This document shows positions 18,517 through 27,505 of a stretch of DNA of 64,000 nt, piece after piece. Position numbers and translations under genes: made by a program. Origin of the DNA: Endozoicomonas sp. NE40 (lineage in GTDB: Bacteria > Pseudomonadota > Gammaproteobacteria > Pseudomonadales > Endozoicomonadaceae); NCBI RefSeq assembly GCF_040549045.1, contig NZ_JBEWTB010000002.1:2580001-2644000 (forward strand), written 5' to 3'. The notes below the pieces were generated by a model, which was not told the DNA's origin, made no database searches, and was given only the letters and a program-made list of their open reading frames with translations. Within the stretch, counting starts at the first letter, position 1. The number at the start of each line of letters is the position of its first letter.

Positions 18517-19836
18517 ATGTTTTTGCCACAGGAAGTGATCCGTCGTAAGCGTGAAGGCGAGGTTCTGGCCGCTGACGAGATCAGACACTTTGTGCGTGGT
18601 GTGACAGACAACAGTGTTTCTGAAGGCCAGGTCGCTGCGCTGGCAATGGCCATTTATTTTCAGGGCATGAACATTGACGAGCGAGTGGCGCTGACCTGTG
18701 CCATGCGTGATTCCGGAGAAGTTCTGGAATGGGCGTCGGCCAACCTGAACGGCCCTGTTCTGGACAAGCACTCCACAGGAGGGGTAGGCGACGTTGTCAG
18801 CCTGATGCTGGGACCCATGATTGCTGCCTGTGGTGGCTATGTCCCCATGATTTCCGGACGTGGCCTCGGGCATACGGGCGGAACTCTGGACAAACTCGAC
18901 AGTATCCCCGGCTATAACACTCATGCTTCTGAAGAGCTTCTGCGCAAGGTGGTTAAGGAGGCCGGAGTTGCCATTGTTGGCCAGACCAGGGAGCTGGCGC
19001 CTGCCGACAAACGCATTTATGGCATTCGAGATGTCACGGCAACCGTTGAATCCATTGATATGATTACCTCATCCATTCTTGCCAAGAAGTTGGCTGAAGG
19101 TCTGGATGCCCTGGTGATGGATGTCAAAGTCGGCAGCGGCGCCTTTATGCCTACCTTTGAAAAGTCCGTTGAACTGGCTGAAAGCATTGTTCAGGTGGCT
19201 AATGGGGCTGGCGTGAAAACCACGGCACTGTTAACGGATATGAACCAGTGTCTGGCATCCAGTGCCGGTAATGCCGTTGAAGTGCGGGAAGCGGTTCATT
19301 TTTTAACGGGTGATTTTCGCAATGAGCGCCTGCTCGAAGTGACCATGGCACAATCGGCGGAACTGCTGGTGTCTGGTGGCCAGGCGTCCGATGCTGCAGA
19401 AGCGCGTGACAAATTGCAGGCGGTTCTGGACAACGGCAAGGCGGCAGACATTTTTGGCCGGATGGTGTCCGGGCTTGGCGGGCCTGCTGATTTTGTAGAG
19501 AACTGTGATCACTACCTGCCCAAAGCAACCATCAGCAAGCCGGTTTATGCGCAGGCTTCTGGCTTTGTGACAGCAATGAATACCCGTAATGTGGGTATGG
19601 CGGTGGTGAAGCTCGGTGGCGGTCGCTCCCACCCTGCAGACACTCTGGATTACAGTGTTGGTATAACGGGTATCTGTCGTCTGGGTGATCAGCTGGATAA
19701 GTCAGCGCCGTTAGCGATGTTGCATGCCAGTGATGAGTCATCCTGGCAGGCAGCGGCAGAGATGTTGCGAAGCGCTGTCAGCCTGGGCGACCAGAAGCCT
19801 GAATCTCAACCCTGTATTTACAGACAGATTGGCTGA
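18517..19836 (+). CDS. deoA: Thymidine phosphorylase
   Basis: 439 residues from the ATG at 18517, matching the E. coli DeoA length (440) and its beginning (MFLPQEVIRRKR). A much longer upstream extension of the frame overlaps deoC and is not real. Signatures are DKHSTGGVGDVVSL, SGRGLGHTGGTLDKL and KKLAEGLDALVMDVKVGSGAFM. It phosphorolyses thymidine to thymine and deoxyribose-1-phosphate. Unlike E. coli, deoB and deoD do not follow; they are 17 kb downstream. Confidence 0.96.
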   Translation: MFLPQEVIRRKREGEVLAADEIRHFVRGVTDNSVSEGQVAALAMAIYFQGMNIDERVALTCAMRDSGEVLEWASANLNGPVLDKHSTGGVGDVVSLMLGPMIAACGGYVPMISGRGLGHTGGTLDKLDSIPGYNTHASEELLRKVVKEAGVAIVGQTRELAPADKRIYGIRDVTATVESIDMITSSILAKKLAEGLDALVMDVKVGSGAFMPTFEKSVELAESIVQVANGAGVKTTALLTDMNQCLASSAGNAVEVREAVHFLTGDFRNERLLEVTMAQSAELLVSGGQASDAAEARDKLQAVLDNGKAADIFGRMVSGLGGPADFVENCDHYLPKATISKPVYAQASGFVTAMNTRNVGMAVVKLGGGRSHPADTLDYSVGITGICRLGDQLDKSAPLAMLHASDESSWQAAAEMLRSAVSLGDQKPESQPCIYRQIG

Positions 19837-19897
19837 ATGTCTTGAAACGCCCGACAGGGATTGTCGGGTAGATTGCCGGGTGAATTGTTCGGCAGTA

Positions 19898-20266
19898 TCA
19901 GCTAATGGAAGTATTGACCGCGTCCAGCAGTTCTTCTGCCAGAAACGGTTTGCTCAGGATGGAGGTAAACAGCCTGGGCGGACAGAATGACTTGATGCGG
20001 TCTGCATCGCCGATACGCCCTCCTCCGGTCATGCCCAGAACCGGTAGTTTCGGGTTGTCCTGACGTATGGCATGAGCAAGCTGGTTGCCGTCCATTTCAG
20101 CCATCATGATATCGGTAATGGCGAGATCAAACGGCTCTTTAATATGAGGCATGGCATAAACGGCATCACTGTATTCCGTTACCTGAAAACCTTCAGATTC
20201 AAGAACTTCTCTGACAGACTCCCGAAACGGTTGGTCATCATCAATCAGTAAAATCCTTTTTACCAT
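19898..20266 (-). CDS. Stand-alone response regulator receiver
   Basis: 122 residues, a single CheY-like receiver. ILLIDDDQ gives the acidic pocket, ITDIMMAEMDG the phospho-acceptor Asp52, MTGGG the Thr and SKPF the conserved Lys. There is no output domain, so it acts by protein contact or as a phosphate relay. It starts 3 bp after the histidine kinase stop, so it is its partner. Confidence 0.88.
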   Translation of the reverse strand: MVKRILLIDDDQPFRESVREVLESEGFQVTEYSDAVYAMPHIKEPFDLAITDIMMAEMDGNQLAHAIRQDNPKLPVLGMTGGGRIGDADRIKSFCPPRLFTSILSKPFLAEELLDAVNTSIS

Positions 20267-20269
20267 GGC

Positions 20270-22054
20270 TTAGCTCCTTGTCAGTGGGATGGAAACGATA
20301 AAGCAGGTGCCTTTATTGGCAGCGGTCCTGAAACTGATATCGCCCTCGTTCTCCAGAACCATGCTGTAACACATGGACAGCCCCAGCCCGGTTCCTTTAC
20401 CGATAGCCTTGGACGTGAAGAATGGCTCGAAAATTTTGCTCTGGTACTCTTCCGGAATGCCTGAACCTGTGTCTTCAATTTCAATGATACCGTTACCCTC
20501 TTTGATATAGCTGCGCAGAGTAATGACTTTCTCCTCTGCATCCTCCAGGGCATCCCGGGCATTGGTGAGAAGGTTGGCAACGACCTGCCCCAGCTGAACC
20601 GGTGAGGCGTAAATATAAATATCCGGGGACAACTCTTTTTTGAGTTCGATCCTGTTCATTGTCAGGTCTTCTTTTATCAGAACTTCAGCTTTGCGAATCA
20701 CCCGGTTGAGTTCGATGCTGGTTTTATCTTCGGGCCTGGCGTCACGGCTGATAATACGCAGAGAGTCCATAATTTCCTTGGCTCGTACGGCCTGGTCCCT
20801 GATATCTCCGACAAACTTTAAACTCTTCTCATAATCCCTTTGATTCAGGGCTTTTGGAAGCATCTGGCACTTAAGAAGAATGGTGCCAAGAGGCTGACTC
20901 AGTTCATGGCCAATGCCAGCAGACATTGCTCCAAGTGATGCCATTTTGTTCATTTCGATCATTTTGTTCTGGAAGTCTTTGCTGGCTTCCTGCGCCTGAA
21001 TCAGGTCTCTGGTCTGCTCTTTTACTGTGCGATGAATGACGCTGTTACGTTTAATTAACAGCCCTGCATAGAGGGTGATCATGGTAGTGAACACAATCCC
21101 GAACAGTAGTACGACGAAGGGAAGCGGCGAGATATTGCTGGAAATATAATGTTGAGACGGGTGAGAGGTTACGCTCCATTGACGCCCCAGCAGGGGAGGA
21201 AGGTCTTTTTCGTAGTAAAAAGGCTGCTCATGATGTTCAAGGTGGTCGTGTTCGATTTCAGAAAAATTTTCACTCAGCCTGTCATTGTTCTGGTCGGTTT
21301 TATCCACCATGACCATGTGAATATCGGAAATCTGACCTGAAACTCTGGATTGTCTGAACAGGTCGTTCGTTTTGTAAATTCCCAGTACAAAGCCAGCCAG
21401 GTTTTTTCTGCGGGCAGCAAGGGTATTGTGCGCCCCTTTGTAGACAGGCATCACGGCCAGAAAGGCTTTTTGTGTGGATTTGTCCTGGATCAGCGTAATA
21501 CTGGCAGAGGCTTGTGGAAGTCCTGTATCCCGGGCCGTTTCCAGTATTTCACGCCGGGCCTGATTGGTAGAAAGATCAAATCCCAGTGCCATTTCATGGC
21601 CTTTATACGGCTCTACGAAGTACACAGGAAAGTGCTCATCTTTAGGTGGAGCCGGAACCATTGCTCCCTGCTGGTACTGGGTAATTTCAAAACCGGGATA
21701 ATGCTTCCTGATGGTCTGTAACATTTTTTCCTTATTGTCAGAAGTCACTCTGGGAATCCACTCCAGCGCCTGGATGTGTGGCAGATGCTTTAAAATTTCC
21801 CTGGCCAGCGCCCTGAATTTGTCGTGATCAGGTAAAAAACCTTCGCCAAAGAAAATACCCAGATCTTGCAATGCCTCAAAGTTTACGGTCAACTCCCGGT
21901 GCAGCGATGTCGCCCGCAGGTCAACCTCCCTCTGGAAAGAGATGATCAGGCTTTTCTTTTCCATCTCATAAAGCCAGAAGGCAGTAAAAGCTGAAATTGC
22001 TAAACCAATTGCCGTCAGCAAGGGAGTAATGGCCAGTTCTTTTTTCTTTTGCAT
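20270..22054 (-). CDS. CHASE-domain sensor histidine kinase
   Basis: 594 residues from the ATG at 22054 (AAGGA eight bases upstream); an earlier in-frame start at 22147 lacks such a site. Layout: short cytoplasmic start, membrane helix (LLTAIGLAISAFTAFWLY), periplasmic CHASE domain (about 45-290, with LEWIPRVT and GFDLSTNQARREIL), second helix (LPFVVLLFGIVFTTMITLY), coiled coil, HisKA with the phospho-acceptor His in GIGHELSQPLGT, and HATPase with NLLTNARDALEDAE, EDTGSGIPEE and GKGTGLGLSM. Stimulus unknown. Operon with the downstream receiver. Confidence 0.88.
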   Translation of the reverse strand: MQKKKELAITPLLTAIGLAISAFTAFWLYEMEKKSLIISFQREVDLRATSLHRELTVNFEALQDLGIFFGEGFLPDHDKFRALAREILKHLPHIQALEWIPRVTSDNKEKMLQTIRKHYPGFEITQYQQGAMVPAPPKDEHFPVYFVEPYKGHEMALGFDLSTNQARREILETARDTGLPQASASITLIQDKSTQKAFLAVMPVYKGAHNTLAARRKNLAGFVLGIYKTNDLFRQSRVSGQISDIHMVMVDKTDQNNDRLSENFSEIEHDHLEHHEQPFYYEKDLPPLLGRQWSVTSHPSQHYISSNISPLPFVVLLFGIVFTTMITLYAGLLIKRNSVIHRTVKEQTRDLIQAQEASKDFQNKMIEMNKMASLGAMSAGIGHELSQPLGTILLKCQMLPKALNQRDYEKSLKFVGDIRDQAVRAKEIMDSLRIISRDARPEDKTSIELNRVIRKAEVLIKEDLTMNRIELKKELSPDIYIYASPVQLGQVVANLLTNARDALEDAEEKVITLRSYIKEGNGIIEIEDTGSGIPEEYQSKIFEPFFTSKAIGKGTGLGLSMCYSMVLENEGDISFRTAANKGTCFIVSIPLTRS

Positions 22055-22144
22055 GCGGTTGTCCTTAACCGGGATGCCTGAAATAACCAGATAAATTATA
22101 AAGGCATTAGTTAGTAATCGGTTGGTTTCACGGTCAATAAAGAA

Positions 22145-22171
22145 CAAAAATGGCTACCCTATCCGGTAGCC
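22145..22171 (-). terminator. Intrinsic terminator (minus strand)
   Basis: GGCTACC / GGTAGCC stem at 22152-22171; on the minus strand it is followed by ATTTTTG. It ends the transcript of the 22249-23733 gene before the kinase gene. Confidence 0.65.
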
Positions 22172-22248
22172 TATGGGACTGGCTGAGCTATCAGTGGCAG
22201 CTATTTTGAAAAACTCCGTAAGCGGTTTTGCTAATGGGTGGGAATGTC

Positions 22249-23733
22249 TCAGAGTTTAGTGTCCTGATACAAATACCCTGACAGCTTTTTGACGATTTCC
22301 TCGAAGGCTTTGGCTAACAATTTATACCTGCCTCCAGTGATTTGAACGACCTTGGGGTGTTGAAGTGATCTATCAATCGTCTCGTTTTTAATCTCTAGCA
22401 GGTTGCTCTCATGTTCTGGATCATTGAGTACGGTACTGGTTAACCATTTGGGATTACCGTCGGTTAAATCGAGTGTTGGTAGCTCTGGAACAGACATATT
22501 GGCATTACTGTTAATACATTCAATATCTTTCCCTCTTTGAATTTCTGCTGTTGGGCTTGTTGCACCAAGGCTGGCAATTTCCAGGTCAGGTCTGATAAAG
22601 GGCAGGTTGGAATGTTTGGAACCCAGCATAAACATTACTGTTTCCTGCTTTAATAAACCGGCCTTTCGTAACATTTCAATGGCTATTCTTAACCCCGTTC
22701 CTTCATTGACCAGGTAAAGATTAAACATAATGGAAATGGGTTCCTGAGTGCCAGACTGACTAACTTCATTAAGAGTAACGGCTTGTATTGCTCGTCCAGT
22801 TTGCAGACTGGGAATAATTCGATTTTTCCAGTTTCCAATGGTTCGTTCATTAACAAAAACAAAAACTGTCGTTAAATTTGAATTGTAACTGGCTGATTCA
22901 TGTGTGCCTGGCATGCTATCTTTCAGAAGTTGTGTATACTGCCTTGTTTTTTCAAACAGTATGGTGTTTGTCCTATCAACACTGTGTCTGAGTTCCTCTG
23001 TTAGTAGTGAAGAATTTATTTCAAATTTCATACCTGTCTGACTGACAATCAGATGTGGTACAGGTATGCCGTAATGTTTTGGTAGTTCGTCAGATTCTTC
23101 ACTATCTACTTTTAACATTGTGATGTTCTGGTGAAATGGGGGCTGAGTATTACTCCTGTTTCTAATATTGATTGTATTGTTGAGTATGGAGTTTGGTTCA
23201 CCTCCTGTTCTGGAAAGAGTGTCAAAGTTGGTAATGTACACGATGATAAAGTTGCTGTTTTCTTCCTTGATGTTATTAAGTGCAACAAGCATATCTTGCT
23301 GAGCCTGATGCTCAGCTACAGTTGTAGCCTCAAAAAACAGGGTGTCATGAATACTGGTAACCCATATAAAATTAATGTCTTTATGTCTTTTTAAAATAGC
23401 GTCTAATTGATTTATGTGTTCGTTAAATGCTAAATGAGTTTCGTCATTGTTTTTACTTGCTTCTTTATTATGTTTTTTAAATTTGGGTTGCTGTTCCGCC
23501 TGATTACTTGTTGTGTGTTCAAATGAATACTTACCGTGTTTTTTACCAAAAAGTCCTGTTTGTAAAAAACCGGCAGGATAATGAGTTTGATAGATGACAG
23601 AACCAACCTGATATATGCTCAGAATACTGGCAAATATTAACGACTTGTCGTTAATATTCTCAGAGGGGCTATGCGATTTTGTGTCGCTGCAAAAGAATAG
23701 AAACAGCAATAGAACAAATGATTTCTTATGCAT
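22249..23733 (-). CDS. Secreted protein of unknown function
   Basis: 494 residues from the ATG at 23733. The 50 codons upstream that stay open are not needed, and MHKKSFVLLLFLFFCSDTKS is a clear signal peptide. The mature protein is rich in Asn, Thr, Ser and His with low GC codons compared with its neighbours. No catalytic motif is recognised. Repeated beta-type segments such as NFIWVTSIHDTLFFEAT and NFIIVYITNFDTL alternate with polar loops. It is flanked by another unrecognised gene (24001) in divergent orientation; together they form an accessory island between deoA/kinase and the adenine deaminases. Confidence 0.6.
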   Translation of the reverse strand: MHKKSFVLLLFLFFCSDTKSHSPSENINDKSLIFASILSIYQVGSVIYQTHYPAGFLQTGLFGKKHGKYSFEHTTSNQAEQQPKFKKHNKEASKNNDETHLAFNEHINQLDAILKRHKDINFIWVTSIHDTLFFEATTVAEHQAQQDMLVALNNIKEENSNFIIVYITNFDTLSRTGGEPNSILNNTINIRNRSNTQPPFHQNITMLKVDSEESDELPKHYGIPVPHLIVSQTGMKFEINSSLLTEELRHSVDRTNTILFEKTRQYTQLLKDSMPGTHESASYNSNLTTVFVFVNERTIGNWKNRIIPSLQTGRAIQAVTLNEVSQSGTQEPISIMFNLYLVNEGTGLRIAIEMLRKAGLLKQETVMFMLGSKHSNLPFIRPDLEIASLGATSPTAEIQRGKDIECINSNANMSVPELPTLDLTDGNPKWLTSTVLNDPEHESNLLEIKNETIDRSLQHPKVVQITGGRYKLLAKAFEEIVKKLSGYLYQDTKL

Positions 23734-24000
23734 TTTAAACAGCTTCTGAAAAATAAATAACAATTCTAAAAAAAGACTGCCCGAGAAGTATAGCTGTCGC
23801 CAATGGTTCCTGCGTGATGAGGTTAGCACCCTATCCACAGACCCTTCAGAACACATGCAGAATAGGATATTTCTGCTTTGCATCCTGATACTGGACGATC
23901 AGCACAGCCTGACTAATACTGAATTTTTCATAAGAAGTCAGCCCCAAGGCTACCTTAGTCTCTGACCTGTAAATCTTCAGCTTAACCAGACTTTCCAACT

Positions 24001-25554
24001 ATGTTGCTGGATACCAACATGACGATCATTACTGAAGGTGCAAACCGTCTTTACTGCCTCTTATTCAACAGCTGTTCTAACAGCTTTGCTGCGGTTTCTT
24101 TGGGGATACTGTTTCTTGCAGCTGCGGAACGAGTCAGGGCTTATGAAGCTGAAAATTTGCACTTTGAGGTGAGACTGATGCCGGCTCCCCAAGGATTCGG
24201 TTGTCTGAAAATTTATCCCGAAAATGAGTCAGCCATAAAACTGCAAAATGCCGCTAAAAACTCAGGTTGGTTTATCCGGAAAGGTTTCTACCCTGATGTT
24301 GTTTCTACCGTACATATCGGGTTTACGTTTTTATCTACACACATTGGTACAAGTGGCCTGGTTGGGGTCATTAACTTGTCGTACCGATACTGGCACTACA
24401 ACCCTGCAGCACTCTGGAAGATGATTACACATGCTGTTGGAGCTCACCTTCAGCAGGAGGAAGTGAGGTCCGGCTCTTTACCGGCAGAAAATACTCTGGA
24501 TGTTGTTCAGCTTGATAATCATATTCGTTTCAAATCCGCAACTGGTCGTATTGAAGGGCAGCGTAAGCGTACCAGCAATCGTAACTTCGGGGGAGCCGCC
24601 TCACTGCCTGGACAATTCGTTTCAAATATCGCTTCATCCTCAGGCCATTCCGATAATGGGGGGGATCAACCACCACCCTACGGTCACCATCATACCGGAA
24701 CGTCAGTTTGCCCTTTATGCTCGGGTCCATGTAAAAAGAAAAATGAGTGTGATGCAGGACAGGCAAGGAGAGAGAAAAAAGCAGCACATGAAAAAGACAA
24801 GAGAAGTGACATGGCTACTGCCTTTGATGATCTGGCAAAAGCTATGGGCCGTACGATAATAAAAACGAGTTCGGATACAGGCACTTATATTTCCCGGCTT
24901 GAGCTTCTTCGCAGTGTTCGAAGGTTTATCCTGCAAATACCACCGCCAGTTTTAGAGGGCCTTCTGGCAGGACAGCCATCAGCCTCTTCTCCCAGTGCGA
25001 TTCCCGTTGCAAACCAGAATAGCGTGTCAGAGCCTCATACAATATCTGAGGTAAACACTCTTCGCTCCAGAAACCTTGAATTGGCATTTCAGGTTGTACG
25101 TTTACAGGAAACTATCAGAAGTTTAGGTACGCAGCTGAGTGAGTTCAGGAACCAGGCTCACAATCAAAACTGCGCTCTGGCAGAGGAACCAGACAATGCA
25201 CAGCAGCAATTTGCAAGAAATACTGCTTTAGAGGGTCGAGTTGAAGAATTAACCGCTGGATCGGACGATCTCCTGACATCAAATCTGGATCTGATCGACG
25301 AAAATGAAGCACTAACCGCTGAAAATAGAAGGCTGAACGCCCAGATTGAAACACTGAGTGGTGAGGTTATTGAGCTATCCAACCTCCTGGTAGCAAGCCA
25401 GGCAGCTCAGCGTCACTGTTTAGAACACCATGGACCTCAACCGGGAAGCTCACAGGCAAACCTGAATGAGAATAATTCTGACCCAGGGAGATTTCCAGAT
25501 GAAAGTGTCACACCAGGCGGAGGTAGCACAACAGTCTGCTGGAAAAATCAATAA
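24001..25554 (+). CDS. Protein with basic helix-loop-helix-like segment and coiled coil
   Basis: 517 residues. The N-terminus (about 1-45) has a hydrophobic stretch that could be a signal or anchor. Residues 46-150 are unrecognised. 237-250 hold a cysteine cluster (CPLCSGPC then NEC). Residues 256-314 run RREKKAAHEKDKRSDMATAF then DDLAKAMG, a Thr/Ser-rich loop, and SRLELLRSVRRFILQI. This follows the bHLH order: basic stretch, Glu264 and Arg268 at the positions of the conserved E and R of bHLH, helix 1 with Phe275 and Leu278, loop, and helix 2 with Leu300/Leu303/Val306/Ile310. Coiled coil follows at about 350-385 and 405-470. Role unknown; a nuclear host-directed effector is a hypothesis. An alternative start is the ATG at 24019. 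Confidence 0.6.
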   Translation: MLLDTNMTIITEGANRLYCLLFNSCSNSFAAVSLGILFLAAAERVRAYEAENLHFEVRLMPAPQGFGCLKIYPENESAIKLQNAAKNSGWFIRKGFYPDVVSTVHIGFTFLSTHIGTSGLVGVINLSYRYWHYNPAALWKMITHAVGAHLQQEEVRSGSLPAENTLDVVQLDNHIRFKSATGRIEGQRKRTSNRNFGGAASLPGQFVSNIASSSGHSDNGGDQPPPYGHHHTGTSVCPLCSGPCKKKNECDAGQARREKKAAHEKDKRSDMATAFDDLAKAMGRTIIKTSSDTGTYISRLELLRSVRRFILQIPPPVLEGLLAGQPSASSPSAIPVANQNSVSEPHTISEVNTLRSRNLELAFQVVRLQETIRSLGTQLSEFRNQAHNQNCALAEEPDNAQQQFARNTALEGRVEELTAGSDDLLTSNLDLIDENEALTAENRRLNAQIETLSGEVIELSNLLVASQAAQRHCLEHHGPQPGSSQANLNENNSDPGRFPDESVTPGGGSTTVCWKNQ

Positions 25555-25655
25555 TCCGGCTCTACGGCTCTATCTCTGGCGTTGATTAAAGAGGCTCGCA
25601 GCGTTCCAGCATTTACATAAATAAATGTGGCCCGAGGAGCCTGCTCTAAAAGGCT

Positions 25656-25707
25656 GTGAGTGTGGCGACTATCCGGAGAGCTATAGCCACTCACACTGCT
25701 GTTTTTT
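25656..25707 (+). terminator. Possible intrinsic terminator after the bHLH-like gene
   Basis: GTGAG-TG-TGGC can pair with GCCACTCAC across a 19-nt loop, followed by TGCTGTTTTTT. It overlaps the stop of the convergent adenine deaminase gene. Confidence 0.45.
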
Positions 25708-27439
25708 AATCCGTCAGGCAGGTTTCCGTAAATTGAAATGTTGTTACATCAAACAAACCATTAGACGTCAATTTCAGTGTAGGAATCACCGGCAGGCTCA
25801 TAAACACCAGAGTCATCAACGGCTGAATATCAGCATTGATACCAAACTCATGCTTCGCCATTGCCAGCAGGTCGCCCATGCGGGCAGCCACTTCTTCGGC
25901 AGGCTTGTCGGACATCAGACCACCCACCGGCAGAGGCAGGTCACCGATCACCCTGCCATCTTTTACCAGTACAAAACCACCGCCGATGGTTTCAACGTGA
26001 TTAACGGCAGTGACCATATCCGCGTCGTTATCGCCCACGACCACAATATTGTGGGAATCATGTGATACAGTGGTAGCAATCGCGCCGCCCCTCAGACCGT
26101 AGTTAGCCAGAATCGCTACAGACATATTGCCAGAAGCCTTATGGCGCTCAATAACAGCCAGCTTATTCAGGCCCTTGTTCTGGAAAGTGTTCAATCTGGC
26201 GTCAAACAGACCTTCCTCATTGGCTTTCACTTCAACTTCTACAGCGTCAGTCAGAACACCGCCGGGACAAACGCCGATGGCACGGGCTTTTTCTGACGTC
26301 AGTGGCAGGTCGAAGTGATTTTCAGAAACCGGGGCAATGTTGACGGTATTCAGAACGGAGTCACTGGTGTAATCCTGAATATCGACCAGCATTTCACCGT
26401 TGCGGGCCACTTCCTGACCTGCGCAGAACACGCGTCTGGCAGCAAAGGCTTTCAGGTCATTAACAATAACAATATCGGCATCGTAGCCCGGAGCAATGGC
26501 TCCCTTGGACTTCAGGCCATAGCATTCTGCTGCATTCAGGGAACCGATGGTGACCGCAGTGACCGGGTCCAGACCTTCTTCAACCGCCACACGCAGGTTC
26601 TTGTTTACATGACCGTCTTCAAAGATATCCTTTGGCTCCCGGTCATCGGTGCAGAACAGGCAGCGACGGGCATTATTGGCGTTCACGCCCTGTACCAGAG
26701 TCACCAGATCCTTACAGGCAGAGCCTTCACGAATCTGGACGTACATGCCCATGCGAATACGTTCGACCATGGCTTCAACCGTTGAACATTCGTGGTCGGT
26801 CTTGATGCCGGACATGGCATAAGCCTGCAGAGCCTGACCCGTCAGACCCGGGCTGTGTCCGTCAGCAACAAACCCGTTATCCAGAGCCAGCTTTACTTTC
26901 GCCAGCATATCGTCATCGCCATTAATCACACTCGGGAAGTCCATGACTTCACCGACACCCAGAACGTTAGGATGGTTGATCAGCTCGGCCAGATCATCAG
27001 CCAGCAGTCTGGCACCGGCTTCTTCAAACGGCGTTGCCGGTACGCAGGATGGCAGCATCACTTTAACGTTCAGAGGCAGATCTTTAGAGGAATCCAGCAT
27101 AAAACGGATGCCGTCCAGTCCGCAGACGTTGGCGATTTCGTGAGGATCAGCAATGATGGTGGTGGTGCCGTGAGGCAGCACTACACGGGAAAACTGTGGT
27201 GGCGTAATGGAAGACGACTCAATATGAACATGGCTATCGATCAGGCCGGGGATAACCACGCCACCTTCAGCGTCAATCACCTCTCTGGCTTCGTACTCAC
27301 CAAAACCAATTACCTTGCCATTGCCCAGAGCCAGAGGCCCGTCAACAAGGGTCTGGTTAAAGACGTCAACGACCTTACAGTTGATGATCAGGGTATCTAC
27401 CGGAGTACGGCCGGCGGCCATGTCGATAAGCTGTTTCAT
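25706..27439 (-). CDS. ade: Adenine deaminase
   Basis: 577 residues. Amidohydrolase metal site in PGLIDSHVHIESSS, with the Ade-type continuation ADPHEIANVCGLDG, GVGEVMDFPSVI, DGHSPGL, CTDDREPKDI and the C-terminal Ade domain (AILANYGLRGGAIATTVSHDSHNI). It converts adenine to hypoxanthine and ammonia. Second gene of a tandem pair, 66 bp after a divergent paralog. With the purine permease it forms a purine-salvage group. Confidence 0.93.
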   Translation of the reverse strand: MKQLIDMAAGRTPVDTLIINCKVVDVFNQTLVDGPLALGNGKVIGFGEYEAREVIDAEGGVVIPGLIDSHVHIESSSITPPQFSRVVLPHGTTTIIADPHEIANVCGLDGIRFMLDSSKDLPLNVKVMLPSCVPATPFEEAGARLLADDLAELINHPNVLGVGEVMDFPSVINGDDDMLAKVKLALDNGFVADGHSPGLTGQALQAYAMSGIKTDHECSTVEAMVERIRMGMYVQIREGSACKDLVTLVQGVNANNARRCLFCTDDREPKDIFEDGHVNKNLRVAVEEGLDPVTAVTIGSLNAAECYGLKSKGAIAPGYDADIVIVNDLKAFAARRVFCAGQEVARNGEMLVDIQDYTSDSVLNTVNIAPVSENHFDLPLTSEKARAIGVCPGGVLTDAVEVEVKANEEGLFDARLNTFQNKGLNKLAVIERHKASGNMSVAILANYGLRGGAIATTVSHDSHNIVVVGDNDADMVTAVNHVETIGGGFVLVKDGRVIGDLPLPVGGLMSDKPAEEVAARMGDLLAMAKHEFGINADIQPLMTLVFMSLPVIPTLKLTSNGLFDVTTFQFTETCLTD

Positions 27440-27505
27440 AATGTGTGTTTTGCCAGAATCTGAAAAAGAAAACGTCGATGGATAACCATCGACGTGATCA
27501 AAGAG

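Noticed and set aside
17601..18653. 350-codon minus-strand frame covering deoC
   Set aside because: Antisense shadow of deoC; no ribosome site or recognisable domain.
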